Assembly: GCA_947034895.1 (NCBI GenBank)
Contig: OX344765.1
Coordinates: 33,609,001-33,673,000 of the forward strand
Direction of reading: 5' to 3'
DNA length: 64,000 nucleotides
Source of the DNA: Rhytidiadelphus loreus
Taxonomy: Eukaryota > Streptophyta > Bryopsida > Hypnales > Hylocomiaceae
Position 1 is the first letter of the stretch. Each line of letters begins with the position of its first letter. The notes under the pieces are model-generated. The model had not been told where the DNA came from. It made no database searches and worked only from the letters and a program-made list of their open reading frames with translations. A program made the translations under genes and the position numbers. Below are positions 1-10,730 of the stretch, in pieces.

Positions 1-259
1 GGCCATGCTCCTCCATTGCACCCGCTATTGTAAGCTACTTGCTAACCCCAGCCTTGGTTAAGGTAAGCACGTGCCGCTTCATTTGCATTTGCAGCCCCCT
101 CAGAGTCCTCCGCTTCGGGGGAGACGAATGCTCCAGGTCTCCCCGGACGCGTCCAGCTTTGAATCCCACTGCCACCGAAATGAACCCCTGTACCATCTCT
201 CGATCGATCAACTGAAGCTAAGGCTAAAGGAGCCTGAACACATACCAACAGTCAGTGAG

Positions 260-268
260 TATATATAA
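260..268 (+). promoter_or_regulatory. TATA box of germin-like copy A
   Basis: A TATATATAA run followed by AGGCTTGG lies about 215 bases upstream of the ATG at 483. The same TATA-AGGCTTG context stands upstream of the other three germin-like copies, so it is a conserved core promoter. A CT-rich and CA-rich leader (about 362-410) follows, as in the other copies. Confidence 0.6.
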
Positions 269-482
269 AGGCTTGGAACTGAAGGCAATCAATCAATCAA
301 TTGTAACTCACAACAGCCAGCAATCAGTTCTTCAATTGCAATTGCAATTCAAGCCCCGGCCCTCTCACGCTCTCTTTCTCTCTTAAGTTTCTCTCTCACA
401 CACACACAGCACTGCTCTCTCCGCGGCCTCGGACTTGCAATCCAAGTCAGTCCAGTCCGTCTGTGAACTCCATCGAGGCATC

Positions 483-1166
483 ATGAAGAACCGCAGCAGC
501 AGCGTGTGGGTGACCGTGGCGGTGTTGGCAAGCATGGCCATGCTCATGCCCATGCTGGCCAGTGCGGCCGACGCCGATCCCCTCCAAGACTTCTGCGTCG
601 CAGACAACTCCACCAAACTCACCACCATCAATGGCTTCCCTTGCAAGCCCGCCCACCAAGTGCATGTGTCCGACTTCGTGTCCAAGGCCTTGTGCAAGGC
701 CGGCACCACCAGCAAGCCCAACTATTCCAACGTGACCTCCGCCGCCGTGGCGCAGTTTGCGGGATTGAACACCTTGGGCATCTCTGCGGCCCGCATTGAC
801 TTTGCCAAGGGCGGCATCAACCCCCCTCACACGCACCCGCGCGCCACGGAGCTCTTGTTCTTGGCCAAGGGCGAGCTCTACGTGGGCTTCGTGGACACCA
901 ACACCACCACGCCCAGGTTGTTTGCCACCACCATCCAGGCCGGCGAGCTCTTTGTGTTCCCCAAAGCCTTGGTGCACTTCCAGCTCAACGTGGGCAAGGG
1001 TCCGGCGTTGGCCTTCTCCGCCTTGTCGAGCCAAAACCCGGGGGTGCAGCAAGTGGCTCTGGCCTTGTTCAAGCCCGACATCAAGGACGAGGTGTTGGAG
1101 CAGGGCTTCCGCATCAGCGAGGAGACCGTGGACATGATCCAGAAGGAGTTCCGCATGAGTAACTAA
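483..1166 (+). CDS. germin-like protein, copy A
   Basis: Secreted cupin of the germin-like family; members are usually cell-wall, manganese-binding proteins with superoxide dismutase or, in a few cases, oxalate oxidase activity. The single exon encodes 227 residues, a normal family length. Residues 1 to about 28 form a signal peptide ending in LASA. Two early cysteines (about 38 and 54) match the germin disulphide pair. Cupin motif 1 has HTH (His116, His118) and Glu123; motif 2 has His165. These are the four expected metal ligands. Motif 2 reads PKA where P-x-G is usual. Sequons NVT and NTT are present. The ATG at 483 is chosen because it gives a clean signal peptide; an upstream in-frame ATG at 435 would bury it. 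Compared with copies B to D it lacks two residues near the N-terminus, has Gln for Leu near the C-terminus and ends RMSN rather than RMKV. Activity is not predictable from sequence alone. Confidence 0.93.
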   Translation: MKNRSSSVWVTVAVLASMAMLMPMLASAADADPLQDFCVADNSTKLTTINGFPCKPAHQVHVSDFVSKALCKAGTTSKPNYSNVTSAAVAQFAGLNTLGISAARIDFAKGGINPPHTHPRATELLFLAKGELYVGFVDTNTTTPRLFATTIQAGELFVFPKALVHFQLNVGKGPALAFSALSSQNPGVQQVALALFKPDIKDEVLEQGFRISEETVDMIQKEFRMSN

Positions 1167-2300
1167 CTCGTAACTATTTATCCCAAATGACTGATGATCA
1201 AACAATCAGGTCGACTAAATTCATTTCAATTAGTATTCCATGCCGGTTCAGAGACGAGAGTAAGTTAATTGTGATCTTAGTTGCCTGTGGAAGACATACA
1301 GTATATTCACGGACTGGGGGACTGGCTAGCATACTAGTAGGGTCAGTGGATTGGGATCGAGCTGGTCATGGATCCCTTGTCCTAATTATGAGTGACTACC
1401 TGAGATTTCCTTTTCTTGAGGCATGGTCCTTTGTCTTGATCTGATGAGCTGCAGCTCGAGTAAGTTAGTGGCAGCGGATAACTTATATGCAGGCTGCCAC
1501 TGGCTGTGGAATTCTGTTGCAACATCTATGATTATGATAATAATATTCTTTTGATTTCATTACATTCTTCTCAAGCAGTGACAGAGGTTCCCAGCTCGCT
1601 TATCAGTTCTCAATCATTGAATGACTCATGACTTCATTCATTGGAAATTAAACAGTGGTGTTCTGTACTTAGACGTACATGGTTGTGTGTCGGGCAATGT
1701 GTGTGTGCAACTCCAGAGACTATGCATGCATGGTCATCTTATTTGTAAGTTCTGAAAATTGGGCATCTGGGGAATCAAAGCTTACGAGCCTCACAACTTG
1801 AATGGAATGGGACCGAGCAGTTTGGAGCCATATGCTACTCCAGTTGAATGTGGCCCAATAGCCAACCTGAACCCAGGCATACAATTGCTCAGTCCTTGCA
1901 TCCACAATTGAAACTGCAAACTGCAACTGGATTCGTCTTCAGTTGGTCAAACTTGATTGTCACAAGTTTCCAAAGTATCCCCATTTGGGGTGTTGGTTTA
2001 GATTAGGAAGTGGAGTTTAATTCCATTTTTACCTCGGTTGAAAGTTTTGTCCAGAGTGCATGTTCTAAGAAATTCAATGAACTATTGCAAATGTAAGCCT
2101 CCATGTAACTATGTAGAATCCAAATTTCACAATATAATTGCATGTTTCTCATCCATTGTATTCTAGTATTAGTATCAGTTTACACATGAGAAGTTCTAAT
2201 CTTACTTAGGAGTACTTTCTTATCTATGCATGATTGGAAGAACATTTTTATTGTTAGAGTACTTTATAATCTATATTCCACTACCACAAGTTAGATGGGT
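1167..2300. other. 3' flank of germin-like copy A
   Basis: No credible gene. Parts of about 1430-1850 are diverged relatives of the 3' flanks of the other germin-like copies: GATGAGCTGCAG, the stretch around GGTTGTGTGTCGGGCAATGT at about 1681, and CCAGTTGAATGTGGCCCAATA. Copy A was therefore duplicated together with its surroundings, well before copies B to D arose. Confidence 0.5.
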
Positions 2301-2303
2301 TCT

Positions 2304-2700
2304 TTTAACCCCTAAACGACCAGACTGTGTTTTTTAGCTGTATAGAAGTTCTGGGCAAGTACCTACGAGCAGAGATTTTCATATTTGGGGCTGAAATTTT
2401 CATAGTATGTGGGGGCAAGGATGATCTTTGATATGCACCAAATTTCATGACATTTGGAAATACGAGTCAAAAGTTATGGCCCAATATGTTACTTTTTTCA
2501 CCGACAGGGCAGTTCGGGCAGATCAGAAAAAATCACTTTTTTCAAAAACAAAAATTTGGAATTGATTTTCTAGAGTTTTATATACACAAAAAGATTTGAA
2601 TATTTCCATTTTGATCAATGAGTCAACAGTTATGAGTTTTTTTTGTTTGCGGGCAGTTTTGGATTTCGTACTCTATAATACTTTGAAATCCTTTATCTTA
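2304..2700. repeat. diverged end of a TTAACCCCTAAA transposon family
   Basis: TTTTAACCCCTAAACGACC at 2304 resembles the terminus TTAACCCCTAAAGGA of the 0.94-kb element at 34902-35843. Downstream text such as TTTGGGGC, and an appeal to the same AT-rich layout, fits a decayed member. The opposite end was not found. Confidence 0.35.
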
Positions 2701-2862
2701 TCCAATTTCAATATTTTTGGACAAAAATAAAATTGTAGGATGAAGATACATTATTACAACATTTCAACCATTTGGATTGGAAATTTTCAATTCCATATTT
2801 AAATTGTAAATAATTTAGTATTTTTAATCATTCCTTACTACTACCTTACTAGTTACTACTGA

Positions 2863-3601
2863 CCATGACAAGCAAACCGCCCAATTGGAATTCATTTCCA
2901 AACCTCTATACTTCCTGTTGTCTAAGTCTAATAATTGATTTGATTTAAAGATTTGAATTTGTAAACATTCTTTATTCTAAAGGATATATACACTTCAATA
3001 AAATTATATATATATATATATACTTTTAGGGTGTGAAAGTGAAAACACACTATAAAAAAATGGATGATTTTTAGAACAACTCTATTCTCAACTAATTTTC
3101 TCATCATTTATGATATTTCTTTTCTCAACTTTTACTGTATTCAAATCATTTGACTTTGAAGTTTACATAATGAAACATCAACTCCATGAAGGATTGAAAA
3201 ATCTAGCTTTGAAGATTTAAGCAATATGATGAAGTAATTGGTGAATATTTCCAATATAAACTTCTATTTTATTTTACAATAAATTAACTAAGAGATCTTT
3301 GATTCAAATCTTATCAAATAACACTAAGGACAATGAATTTAGAATTCTTGTACCAAAAGATATTTTGAAATAGTTTTAAGCCTTTAAGAATTAGACATTT
3401 TCATATCATCCAAATAAAGGTTTGAATATGGTTTCTATTAGTAGAAACACAGAACTTGGTTAACAAACACCATGTAACAACCACTTTCCTAAACATATAA
3501 CCAAATTCTAAAAACTTTAGTCTTCGCAAGCTCTCCAAAAAGTTCTCTCAAACTTGATGAAGACTAAGGTAAGCAAGCCCATGACAAGCAAACCGCCCAA
3601 T
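2863..3601. repeat. 716-bp AT-rich segment bounded by 23-bp direct repeats
   Basis: The 23 bases starting CCATGACAAGCAAACCGCCC occur at 2863-2885 and again at 3579-3601 with no mismatch. The sequence between them is AT-rich, contains a TA dinucleotide tract at about 3006-3022 and has no coding signal. It may be an insertion flanked by a duplicated site, or a simple local duplication. Confidence 0.55.
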
Positions 3602-4298
3602 GCAGACACCTAGAAAACCACCCATTACATTCTTACATCAAGCCATGCAAGACTTTTGCTCATAAACAAGATTAGGACTTCATTAAGTTGATTAGTGGCC
3701 AAAATCTATGCCTTGGGTGATGGTGATGGAGTAATTAGTAATTGCGTTAGGAACTTCTACCTTTCTAGTCTAAATTCATTACAAAAACTAGTTTGTTTAA
3801 TCTTTTGTAACATGGCCATGTTAGGATATATTGTGACTACTTTAGCTGGTAAGATGACCATTATAAATACAATTTTTGGTGGTTTTTGCGTAGTCTAGAG
3901 ATTGATTTGGACCAATTAGGGAATAAAATTCAAAAATTCAAAAAAACATTAACATTTGATCAAAAAATAGAAACTTCAACTGCTCTCACCATTCTTCATA
4001 TTTGTCTTTGTATTGAAAAAAAAATTAATTTTTTCAAAAATGTCAACAAGGCAAACCAGCCATTCTGCTTGTCATAGGCTAGTTCACCTTAGAGCTAAGT
4101 GACTATCTTAACTCCCTCTTTTATTGAATTGTAAAAGTATTAGTGGGTCATGTTATTAGTCAAAAGGGTGTCATTAGAAGAGTTTTCGAACCCTTGGAGG
4201 GCCGTTTCAAGCAGCTGCGGGAAAATTGTCGCCCTACAGTTTTCGGGGAATGGCTGTTCCCGATAAAAAAATTTCAAAAAACAGAAAAAAAAGTTTTA
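3602..4298. other. AT-rich intergenic DNA, no gene seen
   Basis: Only short accidental frames of 60-75 codons with no recognisable motif. The end of this stretch leads directly into the terminal repeat at 4299. Confidence 0.5.
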
Positions 4299-4378
4299 AT
4301 GCCATATTTAACTACTTTTGGACTATGTAAAGTCCAAAATTTAAAATCTCCCGATGTTTGGTGTTAGGCAATACAACG

Positions 4379-5200
4379 GGAGATTTTCCAATGCCTTCAA
4401 GGTTATTTTTGTGAGGGTGTTGCAAGGCTCGCGAGAGGTCCATTGAAACATAGGAACATGGATCTCAGGGTATACATTAACTGCAAATCATGAAGTAAAT
4501 AGCCTTCAAATGCTTGTATAGTGTTATACAAGACATCGGGAGATATTCAGATACACTGAAGTTTATTTTCCTAAAGGTTAAATGATGAAGTAAATGCTAC
4601 CAGTTGGAATGGAGGTTTTAAAGGTGGTAACTAATTTACCTTGAAGTCCCCCAACAGAGAACAGACCTTATAAGGCGAGCCAGTTCATAAAGTATACCCT
4701 ATATACTTTATTGTCTTCTACATCTTATGTCTTATTGAAGTATTCGTTGCGTGAACATAACGAATGTGAAAACTTAGCTTTATTCTATATTAACATAGTA
4801 GTTGGCAATATTGCTATTTCAGAGCAATGACATCGTAGAATGAAGATAACGACAAAACAATGTCATTGACAGTGGAATCAAAGAAATGAAGATGAATATT
4901 GAGAACAGTAATTAGGAAGGGAAAAATGTCTTGCAACATTGTAATAATCCCTTAGAACATCGAGTACAAGAAAAGAAAGAATAGCAAAGTTAACGGAGCA
5001 TGGGCATTTGCTACGCCTATGCAATGAGATTTGGAGATTGCCCTTGAGAAATAACAAGAACTTGTACATTCTACTGTTCCTTGGTAAAATAGTCATCCCA
5101 CACACATCAGCTTCCAGAAGAACCATTGAACTAACTAAACTAAAAGATATAGAGAACTATTTCTCTGGGAAACAGACGTATCCACTGTGAAGCCGAACAG
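4379..5200. other. left non-coding part of element A
   Basis: No convincing gene; the longest frames are under 85 codons. Isolated palindrome half-sites occur, for example ATCTCCCGATG at about 4346, ACGGGAGATTTTCC at about 4375 and ATCGGGAGATATTC at about 4534. Confidence 0.45.
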
Positions 5201-5375
5201 AAGGAAGCAGCGGGAGACCTCCCGATAGCAGTGCCACTGTCACAGTGAACAAAAGAAATCATCGGGAGATATCCCGATAGCCGTGGCATTGTCACACCGA
5301 AGAAAAGAAATCATCGGGAGATATCCCGATAGCAGTGCCACTATCACAATGCATCGGGAGAGGTCCCGATAGATG
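5200..5375. repeat. palindrome array downstream of the DUF7869-type gene
   Basis: Four copies of a CGGGAGA-N-x-CCCGATAG unit at about 5211, 5254, 5315 and 5349, separated by related spacers of the type AGTGCCACTGTCACA. The core is self-complementary, for example CGGGAGATATCCCG. It lies just 3' of the coding region. Confidence 0.75.
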
Positions 5376-6150
5376 TATTGCACCACGACACGTTAGTCGA
5401 TCACGGGTCCACCTCGTTTGACCTATTCAAATTCTCCAGGGCAGCTTCTCTGCTTTTCTTAGGAATAGTACGTGATTTTGGGTTAACTTTCTTGGACCAA
5501 TTCGTGTACACTGCACAAGATGCGTCCACCCAAGTGGGAGGCCTATTTTCAACAACCCATTTCCCGTACCAACAATTTTGGTATATCAATTCCATCGTAC
5601 TTTCGGAATTATCTGGTCTCCAATATTGGAGCATGAACTTTCCGTGGTTCTCATGCCCTGCCTCTCTGCAAACGTCGGACAGTGCTCTTCCTTGCCAGAC
5701 AGCACAGATTGAGGGGTCATCAGGTCTGAGCAGAACCCATGAACCTGGGCGAATATCAACCCAAGGATTGAAGCTTTCCCTTGGTGCCTCATTTGCGGGT
5801 CCGCAATAAGGTTCAAATTCCTCTTCCTCAGGAATGATGTCGATCGGGTTCATCGTCGGCCCCTGGCAAGATGCTTCTTGCACCCTCCAATCGTACTTTG
5901 GCCAGAAGCCTTCAACCAATTCCGAAGGACAGTCGGGAAGGGGCTCCTTGAGCTGAAGCAGCACATGTTTCCAGTACTCAACGTATGGAGCAAAGACGGC
6001 CGCAAATCCCTCGCATTTGGACATTCCGTTTTCCCAGTACTCAATGTACTTCTCAATTCCTAAGAGAATCAAACCCTTGCTTAAGGTCGCTTTTCGTGCC
6101 GCTTCCATTGCTTTTTCTTGATTTCCCGTGGCTTCTGGAACTTCGCTGCC

Positions 6151-6153
6151 CTA
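6151..6153 (-). other. in-frame TAG in the DUF7869-type gene
   Basis: The frame continues without interruption on both sides of this codon: FKPM before it and GSEVPEATGNQEKAMEAA after it. A CAG to TAG change would explain it. No GT...AG pair nearby removes the codon in a way I can support. Confidence 0.7.
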
Positions 6154-7329
6154 CATGGGCTTGAAAGGAACAGGTTTAGGGCAACCCCGAGGGAGCTTCG
6201 GACAACCCATGCGGTCTTTCTTCCACAGACATCGAGAAGGTCTATCAGATGGTAGCCACTGTGAATCAACTGCGGACTTCTTATACTTCATGACGGGGAC
6301 CCCATCACTATCCACGTAGAACCGAAAGAGGTGCATTTCCCCCAAACCAATTAGTTTACCTGTGCCACTGCATAGGTACCCCTTGACAAACGACTTAAAA
6401 TCCGCCACCTCTTGGATGAATTCCGACATGAATGACAATTCCTGGGACTCCATGAAAGCTTTCATGAGGTCCGCGACAACAAACGTATTCTTGCTCTTTA
6501 AAGCCTTGGAGAGGTGGCTAAAATACGCATCAATGTCCTCGTGAGTATGTCCGACTAGTAGAAAACCGACCTGAATTTCCTTAAAGACTCCTCGCGCAGT
6601 AAGCAAAGACAAGAAAGCCATGAGATACTGGTTCTTGTTATCTTTGGCGGAGTTGTCAAGCTGAAGATAGAGTTTCTTAGGAAGGGGTCGAGATCCACGT
6701 CGACCTTCCTCTGGAATGAATTTCAAGGCGTCCATACACTTAGATTTCCCTCTAAATAACGCGTCGAACATTGCATTTGCGGGCGGATAGGGGAAGAGGT
6801 TGCCCGTCTCCCGAATTGGTGGACCTTCAAGTCGCCGAAACAGTCTAGCCAAAGATGAAATGGTGAAGTTTGAGTCGCCCGGCCAGCACGCTCGTCTATA
6901 ATGGGCATATGCACCGTCGGCATGACCATGAGCCACCATTCCAGTGACACTCATGGGAAGCTGACCCAAACCTTGTGTGGCCTTTGTCGTCACCCGCATT
7001 CTTGGGAGAGCCGTCTTCCTTGTATCCATCTTGTCATGAATAATGCATAATATCTCCTGAGGGTTCCTTTTGGATTCTTCACGCCACGAGGCATACAGAC
7101 GACGACAAGATGCTTGATGATTAAGATGTTCAGTTCGTTGCTTCATGAACTCCACGGAGTCCGAGCTTCCTTTTGCTGATTTCAGAATGAACTGTTGTAG
7201 TTCATCGCACTTCGTACACTTCGCGAAAGAGCTCCCAACAGGCTTAATCGAGACGTTGTTGAAGTGCTCTTTCTTTATTCTACTAATAGTAGCTTGGCTC
7301 ATTGGAGGAAGGCCATACTCCACATTCAG

Positions 7330-7580
7330 CTGCAAGTTTGAGAAAACAGAAGCCTAAGCGTTGAAGGCAATGACAGTTTTAAAATGAAACCAGCAGACTT
7401 AGCAATCACAACTGAAATAGTGAAGACAAGTGATTCCGACGAGAATCATCGGGAAAAGTCCCGCTGAGAAGTCAAACCAAATCAAGTAGCAGAAGAGATC
7501 TGTATTGGGAGATGTCCCACAGAGAGAACAAATGAACTGCAGTCCCTATACAGATACTCATCGGGGGTTCATCGAAGTAC
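7330..7580 (-). other. intron of the DUF7869-type gene with palindromes
   Basis: GT...AG intron of 251 bases. It contains ATCGGGAAAAGTCCCG at about 7447 and TTGGGAGATGTCCCAC at about 7505, showing that the palindrome sits inside introns of this gene as it does in the unrelated gene at 17485-24097. Confidence 0.65.
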
Positions 7581-8899
7581 CTCATTGGCGTCAGCAGGAA
7601 CGCGCTTCCAGTTGTTCCCAACAGGGAGAAACTTCCGTGTGTCGACTCTCCCATTTCCAATGCAGCGCATTTGGTGCGGCATTTGGTTAGCAGTGTTGTC
7701 AATGATAGCTTTCATTGTACCCGTGGCCTGTACAGTTCGAAGTCGAGGGCGCTTGATTCCTTTGTTTCCGTGCGTGGAAGAAACAACACCCAATTTGTAC
7801 TTGTCAATGTAATTGTGGTAGGTGGACTTCGGGATTCCGTGAATTATGTACCACGCTGTGCCACAAACATCCACTCCTTCCAACGTAATGTACTTCCGCT
7901 TCCGTGTCCACTCCACAGTGTGCAATTGTCCACCAATGGCGATTCCATACTCTCGACGCTCTTCAAAAGACTTCGAAAAAAAACTCTGCCTGACCTTCAG
8001 GGTTTTTTCACGGGGAAAAAATTGGCAGCACACATTTTCGCAGCACTTCTCCGAATAGACTTTTTGAATTTCAGAGTCTGTCGTTCTGCGTATGAACTGT
8101 GTCTCCTTCTGACACAGGGAGGGTTGACGAACAATAAAGCGATAGGGCGCCTTCTCTCTTCCACCCAGATAGGCCAGAGGATCTTGTACATCAGGGAAGG
8201 CGGCGAAGTGATCCAATGTATCCTTCAGACACCGACCACCAGGGAACCAGCAGTCCGAAAGGGGCCACCGATCATGGGTCATGATCGCGTCTGGATTACC
8301 CACAAAAACGTCAAGCACTGTCACACCTACGTGGTCGTCACCAAGGGTAGAACTCTGAAAGTAATCGTCCGCCCTCCAACAACTTATTCGCCCAGATGAC
8401 ATAAGCACACCAAGGGAATCCAGTCGATGCACCTCTCGGAGTCTCGGCCGGTCCACTCTTCCTGACGAATAAATGGGCTTCCATCCACATGGGGATCCGT
8501 ACTAAATTTGACAATGTCGGCGGCCCTCCACAGCATTGTCCAATTTAGAACATCCATTAGCGTCCAAACACCTCTCTGGCAAGGAGTGATTATGAGGCGC
8601 TCAGCTTCAACGACGATCGATGAAGGCCGTACGAGAACAAATATCCACGGCTCCAACGGGATCGGCACACCAAGCCACTCACCCTGCGATCGAGTCTCCA
8701 CAACAGACCCCAGTCCAACTTCGCCGAATCCTGGAAGATAAAGCTTGACTATGTCACCATTATTGAATGGTGCAGTCCCTGCGGAAGATTCTTGAGAGTC
8801 AGACTCCCCAGTATATTCGCCAACGTATGGGGTGATGGCATCATTGAAAGATTCGAAGGCCGAATCCATTGTCTCCAATTCACTGACTCCAGAAAACAT

Positions 8900-9157
8900 A
8901 TTGCGAAGAAAGGTAATGAATATTTAACCTGCCAAAGAAAAGAGTCCATGTTAGTCCGCACAATAGCAGGAAAGACAACACTGTGTAAACGTTGGTGGAT
9001 AAACGACGTGCATGGATACCATGTGACCCACTACCAGAGAAAGAGAAGAACGAAGAAGAAACAGAAATGGAAAGGACAGCCCCAACATAGGTAACAACAG
9101 AAGTTTCCCATTAGGATTGTGGACATATGCTTGACATCAGGTCAATTGCAGGTGGTA
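8900..9157. other. upstream region of the DUF7869-type gene
   Basis: On the minus strand a pyrimidine-rich TTTTCTTTGGCAG lies about 35 bases before the ATG at 8899, so an upstream non-coding exon and intron are likely. No further exon could be assigned. Confidence 0.35.
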
Positions 9158-9349
9158 ACAACGGGAGGTCTCCCGCTGGTAAGAACAGGAGATCTACCTC
9201 TGGAAACAACGGGATATCTCCCGCTGGTTAGAACGGGACTCCTCCCTCTACAAACAACGGGAGATCTCCCGCTGGTTAGAACGGGACATCTCCCGATGAA
9301 AACAACAGGACGTCTACCGATCGTTAGAACGGGACATATCTCGTGGAGA
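9158..9349. repeat. 24-bp tandem array built on the CGGGA palindrome
   Basis: Eight consecutive 24-bp units, each of the form ACAACGGGAGATCTCCCGCT plus four bases, alternating ACAAC and AGAAC starts (a 48-bp higher-order period). Because 24 is a multiple of three and each unit is nearly palindromic, long open frames appear on both strands, translating as repeated TTGDLPLV/RTGHLPM-type octapeptides. I regard those frames as by-products of the repeat. Confidence 0.85.
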
Positions 9350-10662
9350 GTTCTTGACAGCGGGATATCTCCCGATGTTTCGAACGACAGATCCGTCGAT
9401 AGAAGTAAGAGGACATCATCTACTGTCGCGGATTCAGGGATCCAGAATATAACATTCACTACGTACGAAAGTCAATACACGTAGTATACGGCCGTATAAT
9501 GTACGATACGGCGACGACTGCACCACTACGGCATACGACTTCGTTGCTTTGTCCAGTGGCGTAGTGAACAGTTACGGTCTCCACTCAGGAGAACATATTT
9601 ATGGACGGCCTTTGCAACTGGGATGCACACTGACGTTTACAGTAGTACCCTCAATACAAGAAAACTTATGTGGGCACATTTCATACTAGTTCAGCATTGC
9701 ATGCAAGAATCCTCCTTCACCAACTAGCACTCACACGTTACTCAACTGATGTTTCAGTATCAGACTAACAACTTCTTAAGGGAGGACAATCAGATGATTA
9801 GAGAAAGTGACCTTCCGCTCGTTCGTCACGGCTGGATTCAATTGACTTGTCATTGCTCCTCTGAACATTCTATAATCTAATGGAAATATTGAATTGTCCG
9901 TGAAAGCCTGTACCTCTGGCGAATAGGATTGGAACAAATCATACCTGGAGAGAAAATCAAGAACTATGACGGATCTTCAAGCGCCTCACATTCCACAGGC
10001 GCTAGCAACGACCGACGCGATGGTATCCACACTCCTCGATCGCCACTGCTCGGCTCGTTCACGTTTGTTCCAAAAGAAGAAGCAACGTCGAGCGGGGGAT
10101 TGCAAGAATACATTGGGTTGGATTCTGGAGCTCTCGTTTCCCGCCTTGATTTGGAAAGGATCTACCGGTCCAACATTTTGACTTCCATGTGCGCTCTTCA
10201 AGGTCGTGCAGCACTGATGAGCCCAGGTAGGATCTTAAGATGCGGTCTTGTTTGGGAATGTTGACTGCATTCTTGGACAGTGCGCTTCACTGACTGCTGA
10301 AATGCCGCGCATGAATTACCTTGCTAGAAATTCGAGCCCTTTCTAGAACTTCATGGGGGTACGTGCAGCCTTTGAATTCGACTGTCATTGAGATTCTTCA
10401 AACCCGCAGCATTCACTGCGGCTATCAACGGTTAGTTCCAACTCCAACCTCGGCATTTCTTGGGTTCTTTATTCAGCATTGAACACTTGTGCATTCACTC
10501 GTCTGTTAGTGCATGCGGTCTACTCTTCTTCTTTTATTGTGGACACAAATCAAACGGAATTTCATTACTAACACAGGAAAAATTTAAAAGGCACAAGTTG
10601 CTTATTAAAAAGAGCGGTTTGCTTTGGGTCAATCTTCAGGGTTCAGGATTCAGGTTCAACGG
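9350..10662. other. non-coding part of element A
   Basis: One more CGGGATATCTCCCG copy lies at about 9361. A moderately GC-rich stretch at about 9960-10260 has a 111-codon and a 71-codon plus-strand frame with no recognisable motif; they could include an upstream exon of an unseen gene, but nothing supports that strongly. Confidence 0.35.
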
Positions 10663-10730
10663 TCTAGGGTTTAGGGTTTAGGGTTTAGGGTTAGGGTTTA
10701 GGCTTTAGGCTTTAGGCTTCAAGGTTTAGG
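10663..10730. repeat. interstitial plant telomere repeat tract
   Basis: Four to five TTTAGGG units (CTAGGGTTTAGGGTTTAGGG and on), then degenerate TTTAGGC and AAGGTTTAGG units. The orientation is TTTAGGG on the plus strand. The tract is short and degrading, and lies inside element A. A purine-rich stretch (10783-10870) follows. Confidence 0.85.

Larger units (their letters stand above)
5401..8899 (-). pseudogene. DUF7869-type transposase-like gene, three exons, one in-frame stop
   Basis: Probable transposase-like protein of the plant and animal family with a DUF7869 domain (RNase H-like fold suspected). Proposed parts: exon 1 8899-8411, exon 2 8354-7581, exon 3 7329-5401. The exon 2/3 intron (7580-7330) has GAG|GTACTT and TTGCAG|CTG borders and keeps phase 0. 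Exon 2 carries a cysteine cluster and the family block with EERREYG and VCGTAWYIIHGI. Exon 3 has KCTKC, an HDKMD block (first acidic site, about codon 7035), LQLDNSAKDNKNQ and GHTHEDID, the signature of the family. The exon 1/2 gap would be an intron of only 56 bases, shorter than usual, so a frameshift is an alternative. A TAG at 6151-6153 interrupts exon 3; the same frame then runs on for 235 codons with RPDDPS and WVVENRPP blocks, probably a C-terminal reader-like domain. The copy is therefore likely inactive unless the stop is bypassed. Confidence 0.7.

Noticed and set aside
447..1205. A 252-codon open frame antisense to germin-like copy A (and 256-258-codon frames antisense to the other copies).
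   Set aside because: The germin-like genes use mostly C or G at third positions, which removes stops from the opposite strand. The antisense product is rich in H, G, L and E with no family signature, while the sense product has a full germin architecture.
5378..5809. A 143-codon plus-strand frame over the 3' part of the DUF7869-type gene.
   Set aside because: It is opposite a frame with recognisable conserved blocks (RPDDPS, WVVENRPP) and has none itself.
7671..8399. A 242-codon plus-strand frame.
   Set aside because: It lies opposite exon 2 of the DUF7869-type gene, which contains the family's cysteine and VCGTAW blocks and splices correctly into exon 3.
9158..9349. CRISPR-like array of short palindromic repeats.
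   Set aside because: Units are contiguous without unique spacers, the setting is a plant nuclear genome with spliceosomal introns, and no cas gene is present.
9119..9484. A 121-codon repeat protein of VRTGDLPL-type octapeptides.
   Set aside because: It is explained by the 24-bp palindromic tandem array; an equally good frame exists on the other strand.
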